From NCBI RefSeq assembly GCF_004342165.1, contig NZ_SMAL01000011.1:25074-89073 (forward strand): a DNA stretch of 64,000 nucleotides, given 5' to 3'. This stretch comes from Natranaerovirga pectinivora (lineage in GTDB: Bacteria > Bacillota > Clostridia > Lachnospirales > DSM-24629). This document shows positions 36,673-46,108 of the stretch, in pieces. The translations under genes were made by a program, and so were the position numbers. The notes beneath the pieces are model-generated. The model worked only from the letters and a program-made list of their open reading frames with translations. It was not told the origin of the DNA and made no database searches. How positions within the stretch are numbered: the first letter of the stretch is position 1; each line of letters opens with the position of its first letter.

Positions 36673-37488
36673 TTGAAATTGCCTATTCTTATTTCTGTGC
36701 CTCATGGTGGTTTGTCTGTTCCTGATTTTTTAATTGATAGATGCTTGTTAAGTCCCGAGGAGATTCTTTTAGATAGTGATACTTGGGCTCGTGAGCTTTA
36801 TGATTTGAAAGATTTGGTGGAAGCCTATGTTGATATGGACATTTCTCGTATTGTAATAGATTTAAATAGAAATACCAATGATCTTCCTCCTAATAATCCT
36901 GATGGTATTGTTAAGACCATTGCTGTCGATGGATCTCCTGTTTGGAAAAATCCAGAAGGATTAAATTCTAGGGAAATTGAATTTTTAATTGATAATTATT
37001 ATGATCCTTATCATAGGCGCTTAGAAGAACTCTCTAAGGATGAGAATATTATTCTGGGAGTGGATTGTCATTCTATGCTTGATATTGGTCCAACAGATTC
37101 TATGAACCGTCCCCTATTTTGTATTAGTAATCGTGGGAATGCTCTAGGGGAAATGAATATTAATTTGCAGGGTGAAAAAATCACTGCACCTTCTAGGGTT
37201 TTAATGAAGCTAAAGTCATTGATTGAGGATGCCTTTTCTGATATTAGAGTGACGGATAGGGAGTTTGTAGCTATTAATAGTCCTTTTTATGGGGGTTATA
37301 TTACTAAGCATCAAGGTTCATTAGGTCATATTCCTTGGATTCAGATCGAAGTGAATAAATGTATTTACTTGCCTAATAATCCTTCTATAAAACCAACTGA
37401 TGATGATTTAGTTGTTTTAAGGGATTTTAGGAATAGGCTTTATAAAGCACTTTGTGAATTAAGTGATTATATTAGGGACGGTTCATGA
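36673..37488 (+). CDS. N-formylglutamate amidohydrolase family protein
   Basis: 271 residues from a TTG at 36673, set by GGAGG 8 nt upstream; the longer frame from 36589 only translates REP copies. Family motifs are all visible: ISVPHGGLSVPDF, DSDTWARELYDL, DMDISRIVIDLNRNTNDLPP, GVDCHSMLDIGP, GGYITKHQG and the C-terminal PWIQIEVNKCIYL. The family cleaves N-formylglutamate and related amides and often travels with ATP-grasp ligases. The stop codon and last residues (IRDGS) lie in a REP copy, and TATGAACCGTCCCC also lies in frame at 37101. It acts with the two genes upstream, I infer, on a glutamyl-type small molecule. Confidence 0.87.
   Translation: MKLPILISVPHGGLSVPDFLIDRCLLSPEEILLDSDTWARELYDLKDLVEAYVDMDISRIVIDLNRNTNDLPPNNPDGIVKTIAVDGSPVWKNPEGLNSREIEFLIDNYYDPYHRRLEELSKDENIILGVDCHSMLDIGPTDSMNRPLFCISNRGNALGEMNINLQGEKITAPSRVLMKLKSLIEDAFSDIRVTDREFVAINSPFYGGYITKHQGSLGHIPWIQIEVNKCIYLPNNPSIKPTDDDLVVLRDFRNRLYKALCELSDYIRDGS
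37101..37114 (-). repeat. REP-like core inside the FGase coding region
   Basis: TATGAACCGTCCCC is in frame, encoding MNRP next to LFCISNRG. The family usually has an Arg-Pro-x-Phe-Cys segment here, so this may be a coincidence with conserved codons rather than an insertion. Confidence 0.4.
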
Positions 37489-37534
37489 TTATTAGGGACG
37501 GTTCATGATTTTATTTATTTTTATGAACCGTCCC
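37475..37534. repeat. REP cluster at the FGase stop: two forward, one inverted copy
   Basis: Forward copies at 37475-37488 and 37495-37508 lie in a 20-bp tandem duplication (TGATTATTAGGGACGGTTCA). An inverted copy at 37521-37534 can pair with either. The FGase stop TGA is 37486-37488. Confidence 0.9.
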
Positions 37535-37592
37535 TAAAGGACTACTAAAGGACAAAAGGATAAAAAGTGACTAATTTTGATGCATTTCATAG

Positions 37593-37640
37593 AAGATGTG
37601 TGTTTTTTGGAGTAACTATCAAAAAACATACATCTTTTGT
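37593..37640 (+). terminator. Intrinsic terminator after the FGase gene
   Basis: AAGATGTGTGTTTTTTG (37593-37609) pairs with CAAAAAACATACATCTT (37620-37636) with one mismatch, followed by TTGTT. Confidence 0.8.
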
Positions 37641-37727
37641 TAATATTAATTATTTATAGATAATCATTGTCACATAATGAAACCAAACATATACTGAGAG
37701 TACAAAACTTATCTAAAGGTGAAGCCT

Positions 37728-38819
37728 ATGGGACATAAGAATAATAACTCAGTATCAGTACTAATCCCAGCCCACAATGAAGAAGAAATAATAGTAGAAA
37801 CCTTAAGTAGTATATTTACTCAAACTCTAAAACCTAAAGAAGTTGTTATTATCTGCGATAACTGTACTGATAACACCGTCCCTTTAATTAAGGCGTTTAT
37901 AAAAACAACAAAAGAGAAGATTACAATTTTTGAAACCAGTAATAATGTTGGCAAAAAAGCAGGAGCTTTAAATCAAGCTTTTAATAAGTTAAATCTTAAT
38001 AATTTTGTTTTGGTTATGGATGCTGATACATCCCTTGATATTAAAGCATTGGAATCTGGTGTTCATATGCTTAATAAAGAGTCTGATCTTGGAGCTGTTT
38101 GTTCTAGAGCAGGTATAATGAATTACAACGGAAAATCACTATGGAAAAAACTCATTTGGACTTTACAACATATTGAGTATGGACAGTTTGATTCCCATAG
38201 AATTGAAACAAAAGGCAAGATTAAAGTTGCTCATGGCATGGCTACACTTTTTAGACTTGAGGCATTAAAGTCTATTCCTGATTTTAGAAAAAAAATATTT
38301 AATATAGATAGCGATATTTATTTAGAGGATAATCTGGTTGAGGATTATGAAATAACTCTTTGTTTAAAACATAATTGGAAATTATCCTCTTGTATGGATA
38401 TGTTGGCTTGGACAGATGTTCCATTAAGTCTAAAAGAATTATGGGTTCAAAGGCTTAGATGGTTAAGAGGCGGTGTTGATACCCTTAGATCTCATTCTTG
38501 GAACCAAGTAACTGTTTTTGAAATATTAAATCACTGGTTATTTATTTTATTAGTTTTCTTAAGAGGTATGGCTGCTGTGTTCTTCGTTTATTATATGAAA
38601 AATTTTGGTTTTCAAGGTTTTGACCCGTTTGTTGTATCTGTTATCCTTTTTGCTTATTTTGATTCATTTTATAGATTACGGTATGTTCAGAATAAAACAC
38701 TCTCAGATTACATTATAAAATTACTCATTTTACCTGAATTGTTGTACGGTTGGTTTCAAGCTTTAGCACTTCTTTGGAGTTACATTTTAAGCTTTTTTAA
38801 GATTAAACAAAGGTGGTGA
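37728..38819 (+). CDS. Membrane glycosyltransferase family 2 (processive-type)
   Basis: 363 residues from the ATG at 37728 (AAGGTG 6 nt upstream; a GTG at 37719 is less likely). GT-A motifs: VSVLIPAHNEEEIIVETLSS, CDNCTDNT, AGALNQAF, VMDADTSL (DxD), a downstream ED pair, and the QRLRWLRGG (Q/RxxRW) motif of cellulose/hyaluronan-synthase-like enzymes. Two or three C-terminal membrane helices follow. It probably makes or extends an envelope polysaccharide or glycolipid. The sortase gene begins 5 nt after its stop, so the two are co-translated. Confidence 0.87.
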   Translation: MGHKNNNSVSVLIPAHNEEEIIVETLSSIFTQTLKPKEVVIICDNCTDNTVPLIKAFIKTTKEKITIFETSNNVGKKAGALNQAFNKLNLNNFVLVMDADTSLDIKALESGVHMLNKESDLGAVCSRAGIMNYNGKSLWKKLIWTLQHIEYGQFDSHRIETKGKIKVAHGMATLFRLEALKSIPDFRKKIFNIDSDIYLEDNLVEDYEITLCLKHNWKLSSCMDMLAWTDVPLSLKELWVQRLRWLRGGVDTLRSHSWNQVTVFEILNHWLFILLVFLRGMAAVFFVYYMKNFGFQGFDPFVVSVILFAYFDSFYRLRYVQNKTLSDYIIKLLILPELLYGWFQALALLWSYILSFFKIKQRW

Positions 38820-38824
38820 CTTTT

Positions 38825-39637
38825 ATGTATACTCCCAAATTACCCGTTACAGGGGTAACTTTTATTGCACTTGGTATTTCTCCTTTTTACCGGTTTAGCC
38901 TAAGCATACTTTTGATTATAATGTTGCTTTTGGTATCCTTCAGGTTTACTCGATTGTTAATTAAGGAAGGTCGTTTAAATAAAATATATATTGGTCTTTT
39001 GGTTTTACTCTCTAGTGTCCTTCTTGTTGTATCTTTTGGTAATTATGAAGCTACTGAAAAATCTAATCAGTCTAATGAAATTCTAAATACCTATAAAGAG
39101 GCTCTTTTTACTACAACTTATAATGGGTTAAAGGATTCTATCCCACTTCATTCTTTAACCAATGAAGATGTAGTTGTTGAAGAAGAAAGAGAGCCCGAAT
39201 ACCACCAGTACATTCCTGAGTCTGGTGAAACCATTGGTCTAATTGCTATTGATAAAATTGATTTAGAACTTCCTGTTATTGAAGATGCTAACGAAGATAA
39301 TATATGGTTAGGGGCTGCTCATATTTTAGGAACGCCACATTTTTGGGAAAAAGGCAATTCTTTTTTAGCAGCGCATAATGTAAGAACTTATGGAAAATTA
39401 TTTAATAGGCTTCACGAATTAAGCCTTGGTGATGAAATTGTTATTTATACCACTGAATATATTTACACTTATTCTGTATATGCTATTGATATTGTCCCTC
39501 CTGATGATACTGAATGCTTTAATCAATTAGTCGGAGAATTCAATTTGTCATTGGTTACTTGCACAAGTTCTGGAGAGGAAAGATTAATTATTTATTCTGA
39601 AAGAATTTCTAAAGTAGCTATTAATGAAGTGATTTAG
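38825..39637 (+). CDS. Sortase with an N-terminal LPVTG-containing membrane segment
   Basis: About 270 residues from the ATG at 38825, with GGTGG 8 nt upstream. The sortase domain (about 130-268) has IGLIAIDKIDLELPVIEDAN, the catalytic His in LAAHNVRTYG, Cys in LSLVTCTSSGE and Arg in RLIIYSER. Sortases cut LPxTG-like signals and attach proteins to the wall. Unusually, the N-terminus reads YTPKLPVTGVTFIALG before two hydrophobic helices, so the enzyme itself carries an LPxTG-like motif in front of a membrane segment. No obvious LPxTG substrate is encoded nearby. It shares an operon with the GT2 gene. Confidence 0.85.
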   Translation: MYTPKLPVTGVTFIALGISPFYRFSLSILLIIMLLLVSFRFTRLLIKEGRLNKIYIGLLVLLSSVLLVVSFGNYEATEKSNQSNEILNTYKEALFTTTYNGLKDSIPLHSLTNEDVVVEEEREPEYHQYIPESGETIGLIAIDKIDLELPVIEDANEDNIWLGAAHILGTPHFWEKGNSFLAAHNVRTYGKLFNRLHELSLGDEIVIYTTEYIYTYSVYAIDIVPPDDTECFNQLVGEFNLSLVTCTSSGEERLIIYSERISKVAINEVI

Positions 39638-39660
39638 ATTTTTATAAATAATATATAATA

Positions 39661-39821
39661 GGGACGGTTCATAAATTTAGATTATTTATGAACCTTCTTT
39701 TTTTATATTTCAACTTTTTTATGAACCGTCCCCTATTTTTTTATTTTTTTTAGATTATTTTTGAGAACCGTCCCTTATCTTTTTTGCTTATCTTTTCTCA
39801 ACTTTTTTATGAACCGTCCCC
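39661..39821. repeat. REP cluster: one forward, three inverted copies
   Basis: Forward 39661-39675; a degenerate inverted copy near 39686; inverted copies at 39721-39733, 39763-39774 and 39806-39821. They occupy the spacer between the sortase and the sigma factor gene, which otherwise holds only T-rich sequence and the sigma gene ribosome site. Confidence 0.9.
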
Positions 39822-39933
39822 TATTTTTTTCATATTTTTTTTTATTTTTTTTATTTTTGTAGTAAAATATTTTTAAGTATTTTAAACTTTTTCTTAGGTT
39901 CGTGTATCTAATACTTGAAAGGAGGTATTCCAT

Positions 39934-40452
39934 ATGGATGAGTTAATGATTGTTAAAGCTCGCAAAGGGAATAAGGATGCATTTTCCCAAATAATTTTTG
40001 AAGTTAAAGATGAGGCATATCTTCTTGCTTTTTGTTACCTTCATAATAGTGATGATAGTATGGATGCCGTGTGTAATGGGATCGAGAAGGCTTTTATTCA
40101 TATTAAAAAACTTAAGAATCCTAAGTATTTTAAAACTTGGTTTTTAAGAATTGTGATTAATGAGTGCAACCTAATCCTTAGAGAAAAAAGAAGAGTGGTT
40201 CAAGTGGCTGATGACATTTTATTTTCTAATGCTAAGGATACCTCTAGGGAGTTATATGAAAAAGTTGATTTAGAGAGGGTTTTAAACGATTTACCAGTTT
40301 CAGAACGGACACTAATTTATATGAAGTATTATTTGGGCTATACCCTTGAAGAGATTGCAGAAATCGTTCAATTACCGGAAGGTACTGTTAAAAGTAAGAT
40401 TTATAACAATCTGAAGAAAATGCGATCAAAACTAGAAGTAAGGGAGGTTTAA
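39934..40452 (+). CDS. ECF-type RNA polymerase sigma factor
   Basis: 172 residues. Region 2 includes AFCYLHNSDDSMDAVCNGIEKAF followed by KTWFLRIVINECN (split motif of sigma-70 region 2). Region 4 is LPVSERTLIYMKYYLGYTLE, then EIAEIVQLPEGTVKSKIYNN. It starts at an ATG with GGAGG 9 nt upstream. It lies 3 nt upstream of a DUF4179 membrane protein that is probably its anti-sigma factor, a standard Firmicutes pairing. The target promoters are unknown. Confidence 0.92.
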   Translation: MDELMIVKARKGNKDAFSQIIFEVKDEAYLLAFCYLHNSDDSMDAVCNGIEKAFIHIKKLKNPKYFKTWFLRIVINECNLILREKRRVVQVADDILFSNAKDTSRELYEKVDLERVLNDLPVSERTLIYMKYYLGYTLEEIAEIVQLPEGTVKSKIYNNLKKMRSKLEVREV

Positions 40453-40455
40453 ATT

Positions 40456-41841
40456 ATGGATAAAGATAAGTTTGAGATTGATGTTAAAAAATTAGATGAT
40501 AGGTTGAAGTCTTCTTTTGATAAGAAGGATATTCCTATCCCTGATGAATTTGACTCTATGGTTGAAGAACGGCTGCGTCATTTAAATTCTAAAAAATTGA
40601 TTTACAGAAGAGTTATTGCTATTGCTTTAATTGTTTTGTTAACTTTTGTTGGTGGCGTAAGGTATATCCCTCAATTTGCTAGCTATGCTTCTAGTATACC
40701 TGGTTTAAAAGATGCTGTTAATTGGATTCGTGGGGATAAAGGCATCCAAAGTGCCAGAGATCGTGGGTATAGTGAAGTTCCTGAAATAGTCATTAGAGAA
40801 GATGATTATACCCTTAGTTTATCCAATATTTTTATTGACGAAGATAGAATTCGTTTAACAGCTGTTTTAGTTGATCATACTAGACCAGAGGGATTAAACA
40901 ATGACACTGTTAGGGTTGCTACTTCCATTTATGATCAAAGCTATGAAAATGATGCTTACTTGAATCTTTATATTACTTTTCCAGATTTTGATAACAGTAT
41001 GTATTCCACAATGTTTAATGGCGGTGACACTCATAATACTTTAGTTAGAGATATTGAAAAAGCTTTGAAAAAAGATGAATTGCAAAGATTCATAGATACA
41101 AACCCGTCATATCTAACACTTAAAGCTACTATTAATAACGGTGGCGTAACTCATATTATTGATATTGAACTCCCTTTAGATATATCTAAAATAGAGATAT
41201 CTAAACGTTTTGGATTGAATAATGAAATACTTTTCGACTACGGAACAATTAAATTAAAAGAACTCACCATAAGCCCTACTCGAATGAGACTTGATGTTGA
41301 ATTTGACATGTTAGATGGTTATTTTTTCACAGGTTTTGATAAGGTTTATTTAGTTGACAAAAAAGCAAAGTATAGTACTGAGGGGCTAGTTAGCACTACT
41401 GCCACTCAAACAGAACGCACTTTTTATTTTGTACCTTCTTTATATTTTGAAGAACTACCTAATGAATTAAAATTTGGTTTTGATGGTATAAGAATAGGAA
41501 GTATAGAAGGTAAATCTTTTTTATTAAACTTAAATGATGTCTTTCCAAAAAGCCTTTCATATATGGGTGAGGAGATTATTATTAATAAATTTTTATACGA
41601 AAACCAAAACTTAATAGTAGATTCAAATCTACCAAATAATACGCTGAAAGTACAGGGATTTGACTTTGAATCTCATATCGGTAATAAGTCTTTTTCGGAA
41701 CAAGGTAATGATACTTTATATCGCAAAGATATAATTACTACTTTTTATAATGCAGAGAAAAAAGAGATTTATGAGTTAAGCTTATCTTTTCCTGGATATT
41801 TAGTTCCATTAAATCGTGAAGTTCCTTTAGATTTTAATTAA
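40456..41841 (+). CDS. DUF4179-type membrane protein, probable anti-sigma factor
   Basis: 461 residues. A cytoplasmic N-terminus of about 50 residues is followed by one membrane helix (about 52-72) and a large extracytoplasmic part. The segment YASSIPGLKDAVNWIRGDKG just after the helix is characteristic of DUF4179 proteins coded next to ECF sigma factors. Its ribosome site overlaps the end of the sigma gene. I infer that the N-terminal tail holds the sigma factor until an envelope signal is received. Confidence 0.8.
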   Translation: MDKDKFEIDVKKLDDRLKSSFDKKDIPIPDEFDSMVEERLRHLNSKKLIYRRVIAIALIVLLTFVGGVRYIPQFASYASSIPGLKDAVNWIRGDKGIQSARDRGYSEVPEIVIREDDYTLSLSNIFIDEDRIRLTAVLVDHTRPEGLNNDTVRVATSIYDQSYENDAYLNLYITFPDFDNSMYSTMFNGGDTHNTLVRDIEKALKKDELQRFIDTNPSYLTLKATINNGGVTHIIDIELPLDISKIEISKRFGLNNEILFDYGTIKLKELTISPTRMRLDVEFDMLDGYFFTGFDKVYLVDKKAKYSTEGLVSTTATQTERTFYFVPSLYFEELPNELKFGFDGIRIGSIEGKSFLLNLNDVFPKSLSYMGEEIIINKFLYENQNLIVDSNLPNNTLKVQGFDFESHIGNKSFSEQGNDTLYRKDIITTFYNAEKKEIYELSLSFPGYLVPLNREVPLDFN

Positions 41842-41847
41842 CAAATT

Positions 41848-41894
41848 AATAGACGGTTCCTTAAATGAACTATTCATTTAATAAACCGTCTATT
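41848..41894. terminator. Bidirectional terminator built from a diverged REP pair
   Basis: AATAGACGGTT (41848-41858) and AACCGTCTATT (41884-41894) pair perfectly, with an inner AAATGA/TCATTT stem. It separates convergent genes and carries the REP core ACGGTTC. Confidence 0.8.
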
Positions 41895-41900
41895 TTCTAC

Positions 41901-42359
41901 TTATTTATTGTCTGCTATAATAACGGAGCTAAAATAAGATTCCTCTCCATTTTTAAACATCTTAACATAATCGTATGTTTTCTTTTTTTCTATTTTATAT
42001 AATAACTGATTAGGGATTATTCCGCTGTAATCACTTGTAATTTCTTCATTAAAGTATATATAAATAGTATTTTCTCTACCTTCTATCTTTATATCTGTAT
42101 AGTATGTCACATTATCTCCATAAATTACATTGCTATTATTTAGAAACAGATATGTGTCTTGGTCATTAACTTTTGTATATAAATATGTACCATTTTCTTT
42201 TTCAACTTTGTTTATAAATTCTGATAAATCTTTATTTGCATTTTCAATTTTAATTTGGGTTACAATTAGATCTTCTTGTTTATATTCATTTATATTTTTA
42301 TCTGTACATCCCACTAGTATAATTGCCATAAAACAAAGTATACTTATTGTATTTCTCAT
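41901..42359 (-). CDS. Small predicted lipoprotein of unknown function
   Basis: 152 residues. The N-terminus MRNTISILCFMAIILVGC is a lipoprotein signal with Cys18 as the lipid site. The mature part is short, rich in Tyr, Asn and Lys, and shows no family I recognise. It is convergent with the DUF4179 gene and has a GGTGAGGTGAACT ribosome site. It probably sits on the outer face of the membrane. Confidence 0.7.
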   Translation of the reverse strand: MRNTISILCFMAIILVGCTDKNINEYKQEDLIVTQIKIENANKDLSEFINKVEKENGTYLYTKVNDQDTYLFLNNSNVIYGDNVTYYTDIKIEGRENTIYIYFNEEITSDYSGIIPNQLLYKIEKKKTYDYVKMFKNGEESYFSSVIIADNK

Positions 42360-42656
42360 AGTTCACCTCACCCTTTTATATCAAAATTTTTAATGCATAA
42401 ATACATCGTCTTAATGATTCATTTACTTTATACCTTTTGAATTTATTTTTTAGAGTGATGCATTATTAGTATTGTTAAATTTATGGATAATCCATTATTT
42501 TCTTATATAATTATACTATAAATACATTTTTTCGTCAAATTATTTACATTATTTTGTGCGTATACTGTATTTGTTTTATTAATTATTGTTTATTATAGTA
42601 ATATTTAACAATTATGCAATTGTTATTTAATTGTCAAAATAAGTTTTGTCTATTTC

Positions 42657-42757
42657 TATGAACTGTCCCTCATTTCTAAAGAAATAGCGTAGCAGTTAAA
42701 AACTACTACGCTATAAAGTCTAACTTATTGGGATCACATCATTTTAATGAACCGTCC
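42657..42757 (-). repeat. Two diverged inverted REP copies flanking a terminator
   Basis: TATGAACTGTCCC (42657-42669) and AATGAACCGTCC (42746-42757). The remaining sequence in 42360-42771 is AT-rich with only the lipoprotein upstream region. Confidence 0.65.
42685..42713 (-). terminator. Terminator after the first chemoreceptor gene
   Basis: TAGCGTAGCAGTT and AACTACTACGCTA form a 13-bp stem with one mismatch and a 3-nt loop. On the minus strand it is followed by TTTCTTT, about 60 nt past the chemoreceptor stop. Confidence 0.75.
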
Positions 42758-42771
42758 TTCTTTTTTTATTT

Positions 42772-44550
42772 TTATAATTTAAATTTACTGATTACACTTT
42801 GTAATGTTGTGGATATATGTTGTAATTCAGTTGCAGTTGTTGATATTTCGTCTATTGATCTTGTTTGTTCTTCAAGTGATGCAGATATTTCTTCTGATGA
42901 TGCTGCTGATTCTTCTGCTGTTGCAGATATGTCTTCTATTACTTTTACTACTAAATCTTTTCTACTATTTATTTTGTTTGTATTGTCTAGTAGTTTATCT
43001 ACTTCTGATATTGTGTTTTTTACAGCATCTTCAATTGTTCCAAATGCATTTCCAGTATGTAATATGGATTCATCCACTTTATCAAAGAGTATCTTTGTTT
43101 CCCCGAGATTATTTGTAAGATTAATCACTTGGGCTTGAATGTCATTTACCATATCTCCTATTTGTTTTGTTGATTGAGCAGTTCCTTCTGCTAATTTTCT
43201 AATTTCATCAGCAACAACAGCAAATCCTTTCCCTGCCTCCCCTGCTCTAGCTGCTTCAATTGATGCATTTAGTGCTAATAAATTAGTTTGTGCTGCTATA
43301 CCTTGTATTGCTTCGATAATTGTGCCTATTGATTCTGATTTGTAGACTAGTATCTCTATACCTTTTGTTAAATGATTGGATTTATCATTGTATATAGAAA
43401 AACTATCTTGCAAATTGGTAACGGCTTGTAATCCCATCTGTCCTGATTTATCTGCTCCAATGATATAGTTTCTTAAATTATTTGTAATTTCTACTACAGT
43501 ATTAATTTCATTTGCAAGTGTATTTAATGTTTCTGATCCATTTTGTGTAGCAGATGCCTGTTCTGCAACACCTTGTGTCAATTCCTCCATTGCCCTTGAT
43601 ACACCTTCAATTGAGGCTGTGCTTTCTTCTGCTACATTTGATAGACCCTGTGAGTAGTCAACTACATTGTCTGATATTTGTTTTGTCTCTTCTATAAAAT
43701 GTTTTACTTGTTCAATCATTGTATTGATTGCCATTGCCAATTGTCCAATTTCATCTTTGGATTGTATATTTATTTCTTTTATACTTATATTTCCATCTTC
43801 ATCTTTTTTTATATTGTTAACCATTTCTACTATGGGCTTTGTAATTTTTCTACTAAGGACTATGGCAATTATTAAAGTTAATATACTTGAGAATAGAACA
43901 AATAGAACAGTTACTATAATGCTTAATTTTAATGCGCTTGTGTATTCCTCTTGCCTTATTTGAACAATATTTTCTATTGAATCTATGTAATTACCTGTGC
44001 TTATAATCCAATCCCAAGGCTCAAAAAGTTGGGAGTATGCTCTTTTAATATATAATTCCCCTGAGTTATCATCTGGTTTTTCCCACATATACTCAGTGAA
44101 TCCATCGTTTGTCTTGTTTACGCCACTGTCAATAATATTCTGTATTAATTTTACACCATTAGGATCTTCTATTCCAATTCTGTTTGTACCAATAGCTTGA
44201 ATGGCTACGGGATGTTCTATTAAGACGCCTTTCGTATCATCTATCCAAAAATATCCCTCTTCACCATACTTTAACGTTCGGATTAGTCTCTTACTTTGTT
44301 CTTTCGCTTCATTTTGTGTTATGTTACCTAATCTATATTGATTATGAGAGTACTCTATTAAACTTACAGCTGTTTCAACTTGATTTTTGATCATAATATC
44401 GTAATCATCTAAAAGACTTTCTCTTAATAATTTTAGTTCGTTGCGATGATTATTTATCATATAACTGATATTGTACATTCCAAAACCTGTTGTTAGTATA
44501 AAACTTGTTAAAATAATTGCTAGTAATATTTTATGACTGATTTTCTTCAT
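42772..44550 (-). CDS. Methyl-accepting chemotaxis protein with single Cache sensor
   Basis: 592 residues. An N-terminal helix is followed by an extracellular Cache_2-type domain (about 35-200; [29 protein letters not shown]), a second helix, HAMP (about 225-285), and the cytoplasmic signalling domain. Its hairpin tip reads [20 protein letters not shown], then [20 protein letters not shown]. No C-terminal CheR-binding pentapeptide is seen. It would pass ligand signals to CheA/CheW. Cache_2 domains often bind small organic acids, but the ligand here is unknown. The ribosome site is GGAGGTATTAACAA. Confidence 0.94.
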   Translation of the reverse strand: MKKISHKILLAIILTSFILTTGFGMYNISYMINNHRNELKLLRESLLDDYDIMIKNQVETAVSLIEYSHNQYRLGNITQNEAKEQSKRLIRTLKYGEEGYFWIDDTKGVLIEHPVAIQAIGTNRIGIEDPNGVKLIQNIIDSGVNKTNDGFTEYMWEKPDDNSGELYIKRAYSQLFEPWDWIISTGNYIDSIENIVQIRQEEYTSALKLSIIVTVLFVLFSSILTLIIAIVLSRKITKPIVEMVNNIKKDEDGNISIKEINIQSKDEIGQLAMAINTMIEQVKHFIEETKQISDNVVDYSQGLSNVAEESTASIEGVSRAMEELTQGVAEQASATQNGSETLNTLANEINTVVEITNNLRNYIIGADKSGQMGLQAVTNLQDSFSIYNDKSNHLTKGIEILVYKSESIGTIIEAIQGIAAQTNLLALNASIEAARAGEAGKGFAVVADEIRKLAEGTAQSTKQIGDMVNDIQAQVINLTNNLGETKILFDKVDESILHTGNAFGTIEDAVKNTISEVDKLLDNTNKINSRKDLVVKVIEDISATAEESAASSEEISASLEEQTRSIDEISTTATELQHISTTLQSVISKFKL

Positions 44551-44753
44551 TTGTTAATACCTCCAGTTTTGTCGGGTTTAATTGAAAATGATTATCAATT
44601 AAACCTATAGTAATAATCCTATTATAGTCCTCAATATTTTTGATGTCAATTAATTACTGGTTAATTATGGTTATTATTATGTTAAAAGTTGTATTCTGCT
44701 TTTTCTACTTTTTAATTTATTATTTTAGATATTATAAAATTGTTAAGTGTTAA

Positions 44754-44798
44754 GGGACGGTTCATAAATTGACAAAGTCTTTTTTTATGAACCGTCCC
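44754..44798. repeat. Inverted REP pair able to fold as one hairpin
   Basis: GGGACGGTTCATAAA (44754-44768) and TTTATGAACCGTCCC (44784-44798) are perfect complements with a 15-nt loop. They lie past the luxC stop, upstream of the chemoreceptor. This is the cleanest two-copy unit in the window. The rest of 44551-44817 shows nothing else. Confidence 0.9.
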
Positions 44799-44817
44799 TC
44801 ATATTATTTCTCATATT

Positions 44818-46107
44818 TTACTTCTTCCTTTTTTTATTTACCTTTCTTACATATCTATTTAGAGTGTAACTACCATCGTGGGGTTCTCCACTATAACTAT
44901 TAGACATATTTCCACAAGTAGTAATTCTATTGACCCCTGCACTATAAAATATTTTTGATAGCTCTTCAAACTCAGTTTCGCTACAACTCAATCCTACTGT
45001 TTGAAGATAACCTTTTTTAGCTCTTAGTATTTCAAATAGGTTTTCTCTTTTAACTGGCATTAGCCAAATATTTCTATATAATGGAGATGATTTTAGTTCT
45101 GCTTTGTAATCTATCATAATACTATAACTTTTTTCTTCATTGGTAATTAATTGCTTTTGGTTTAGTATTTCTTCCATTTTTACAAGTTCTTGTAACCAAG
45201 TAATTTGTCCTTGTCCTTGAATGGGTATATTATGATTAGGATGCTTGGAAGATATTCTCTCTATATGCTTTGATAGTCTTTTTCCAAATTGGATCAATTG
45301 GTTTTTATCTTTTCCTTCGTATAAAATGCATTGTGGAGAACTGCAGTAGAGTTGATCTGTTAGACAAATGTCTTTTGCTAAGCCTTCTAAATCTTCTTCG
45401 TTATTGTCATGATTTGTAAAATAGGCAAAACTAAGTCTATGCCCCCACTCTATTATTGGTAAGTTAGGTGGGGCAAGTAGCCTTATTCCACTAATGGCAT
45501 CATCTGATCCCCATACAACTACTGCATCTGCAACTTTTATTAATTTACTAATGACTTCTTTTTCTTTTGATGAAACATCTAAAACATATATAAAAGGTTT
45601 TAATCTTGGCTCTATTTCTATTAATTTTAATAATAATTTTACAGATAGTCCACTTTCTTGCTCTGGTAGTTTTAATATATTTATATTTTTTGTCAACAGG
45701 CCCTCTAATACGCTAAAAGCAGAAAGCCCTAACACATTTGCTGCTCCGATATGTACTAGTATGCCTAATGGGTAGTTTTTCTCCTCTGTATCATCATTTA
45801 CTACAGTCCAGTGAAATGATTTTTCTCCTAGTTCTACTTCTACTTTTTTATTTAACTCTTTTTTATTTAATGTTTTTATGGATGCATTAACAAAAGCTTC
45901 TGATGACCATCTAGGTAAGCCTAATTCGATAAGTTCATCTATTATTTCCTCTTTATTTATTTCATTGGCTAGTTTATGAGCTGCCTCAATAACAATCTCT
46001 GGTGTTATTGGATTGTTAATTAAATCCTTTTTAAATTGACCTTCTATCTCTTCCAGTTTGTTGATAAAACCCTTTTTTGATATAAGTTCCCCTCTGTATA
46101 TATTCAT
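44818..46107 (-). CDS. luxC: Acyl-CoA/acyl-protein reductase, LuxC family
   Basis: About 429 residues from the ATG at 46107, directly after the luxE-like stop with GGAGG 8 nt before it. The LuxC/aldehyde-dehydrogenase-like fold is indicated by YPLGILVHIGAANVLGLSAF, ADAVVVWGSDDAISGIR and the catalytic-Cys region ICLTDQLYCSSPQCILYEG. LuxC reduces an acyl group, handed over by LuxE, to the aldehyde with NADPH. No luxA/B luciferase or luxD thioesterase is nearby, so the aldehyde must serve another purpose. Acyl chain length is unknown. Confidence 0.88.
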   Translation of the reverse strand: MNIYRGELISKKGFINKLEEIEGQFKKDLINNPITPEIVIEAAHKLANEINKEEIIDELIELGLPRWSSEAFVNASIKTLNKKELNKKVEVELGEKSFHWTVVNDDTEEKNYPLGILVHIGAANVLGLSAFSVLEGLLTKNINILKLPEQESGLSVKLLLKLIEIEPRLKPFIYVLDVSSKEKEVISKLIKVADAVVVWGSDDAISGIRLLAPPNLPIIEWGHRLSFAYFTNHDNNEEDLEGLAKDICLTDQLYCSSPQCILYEGKDKNQLIQFGKRLSKHIERISSKHPNHNIPIQGQGQITWLQELVKMEEILNQKQLITNEEKSYSIMIDYKAELKSSPLYRNIWLMPVKRENLFEILRAKKGYLQTVGLSCSETEFEELSKIFYSAGVNRITTCGNMSNSYSGEPHDGSYTLNRYVRKVNKKRKK

Positions 46108-46108
46108 T

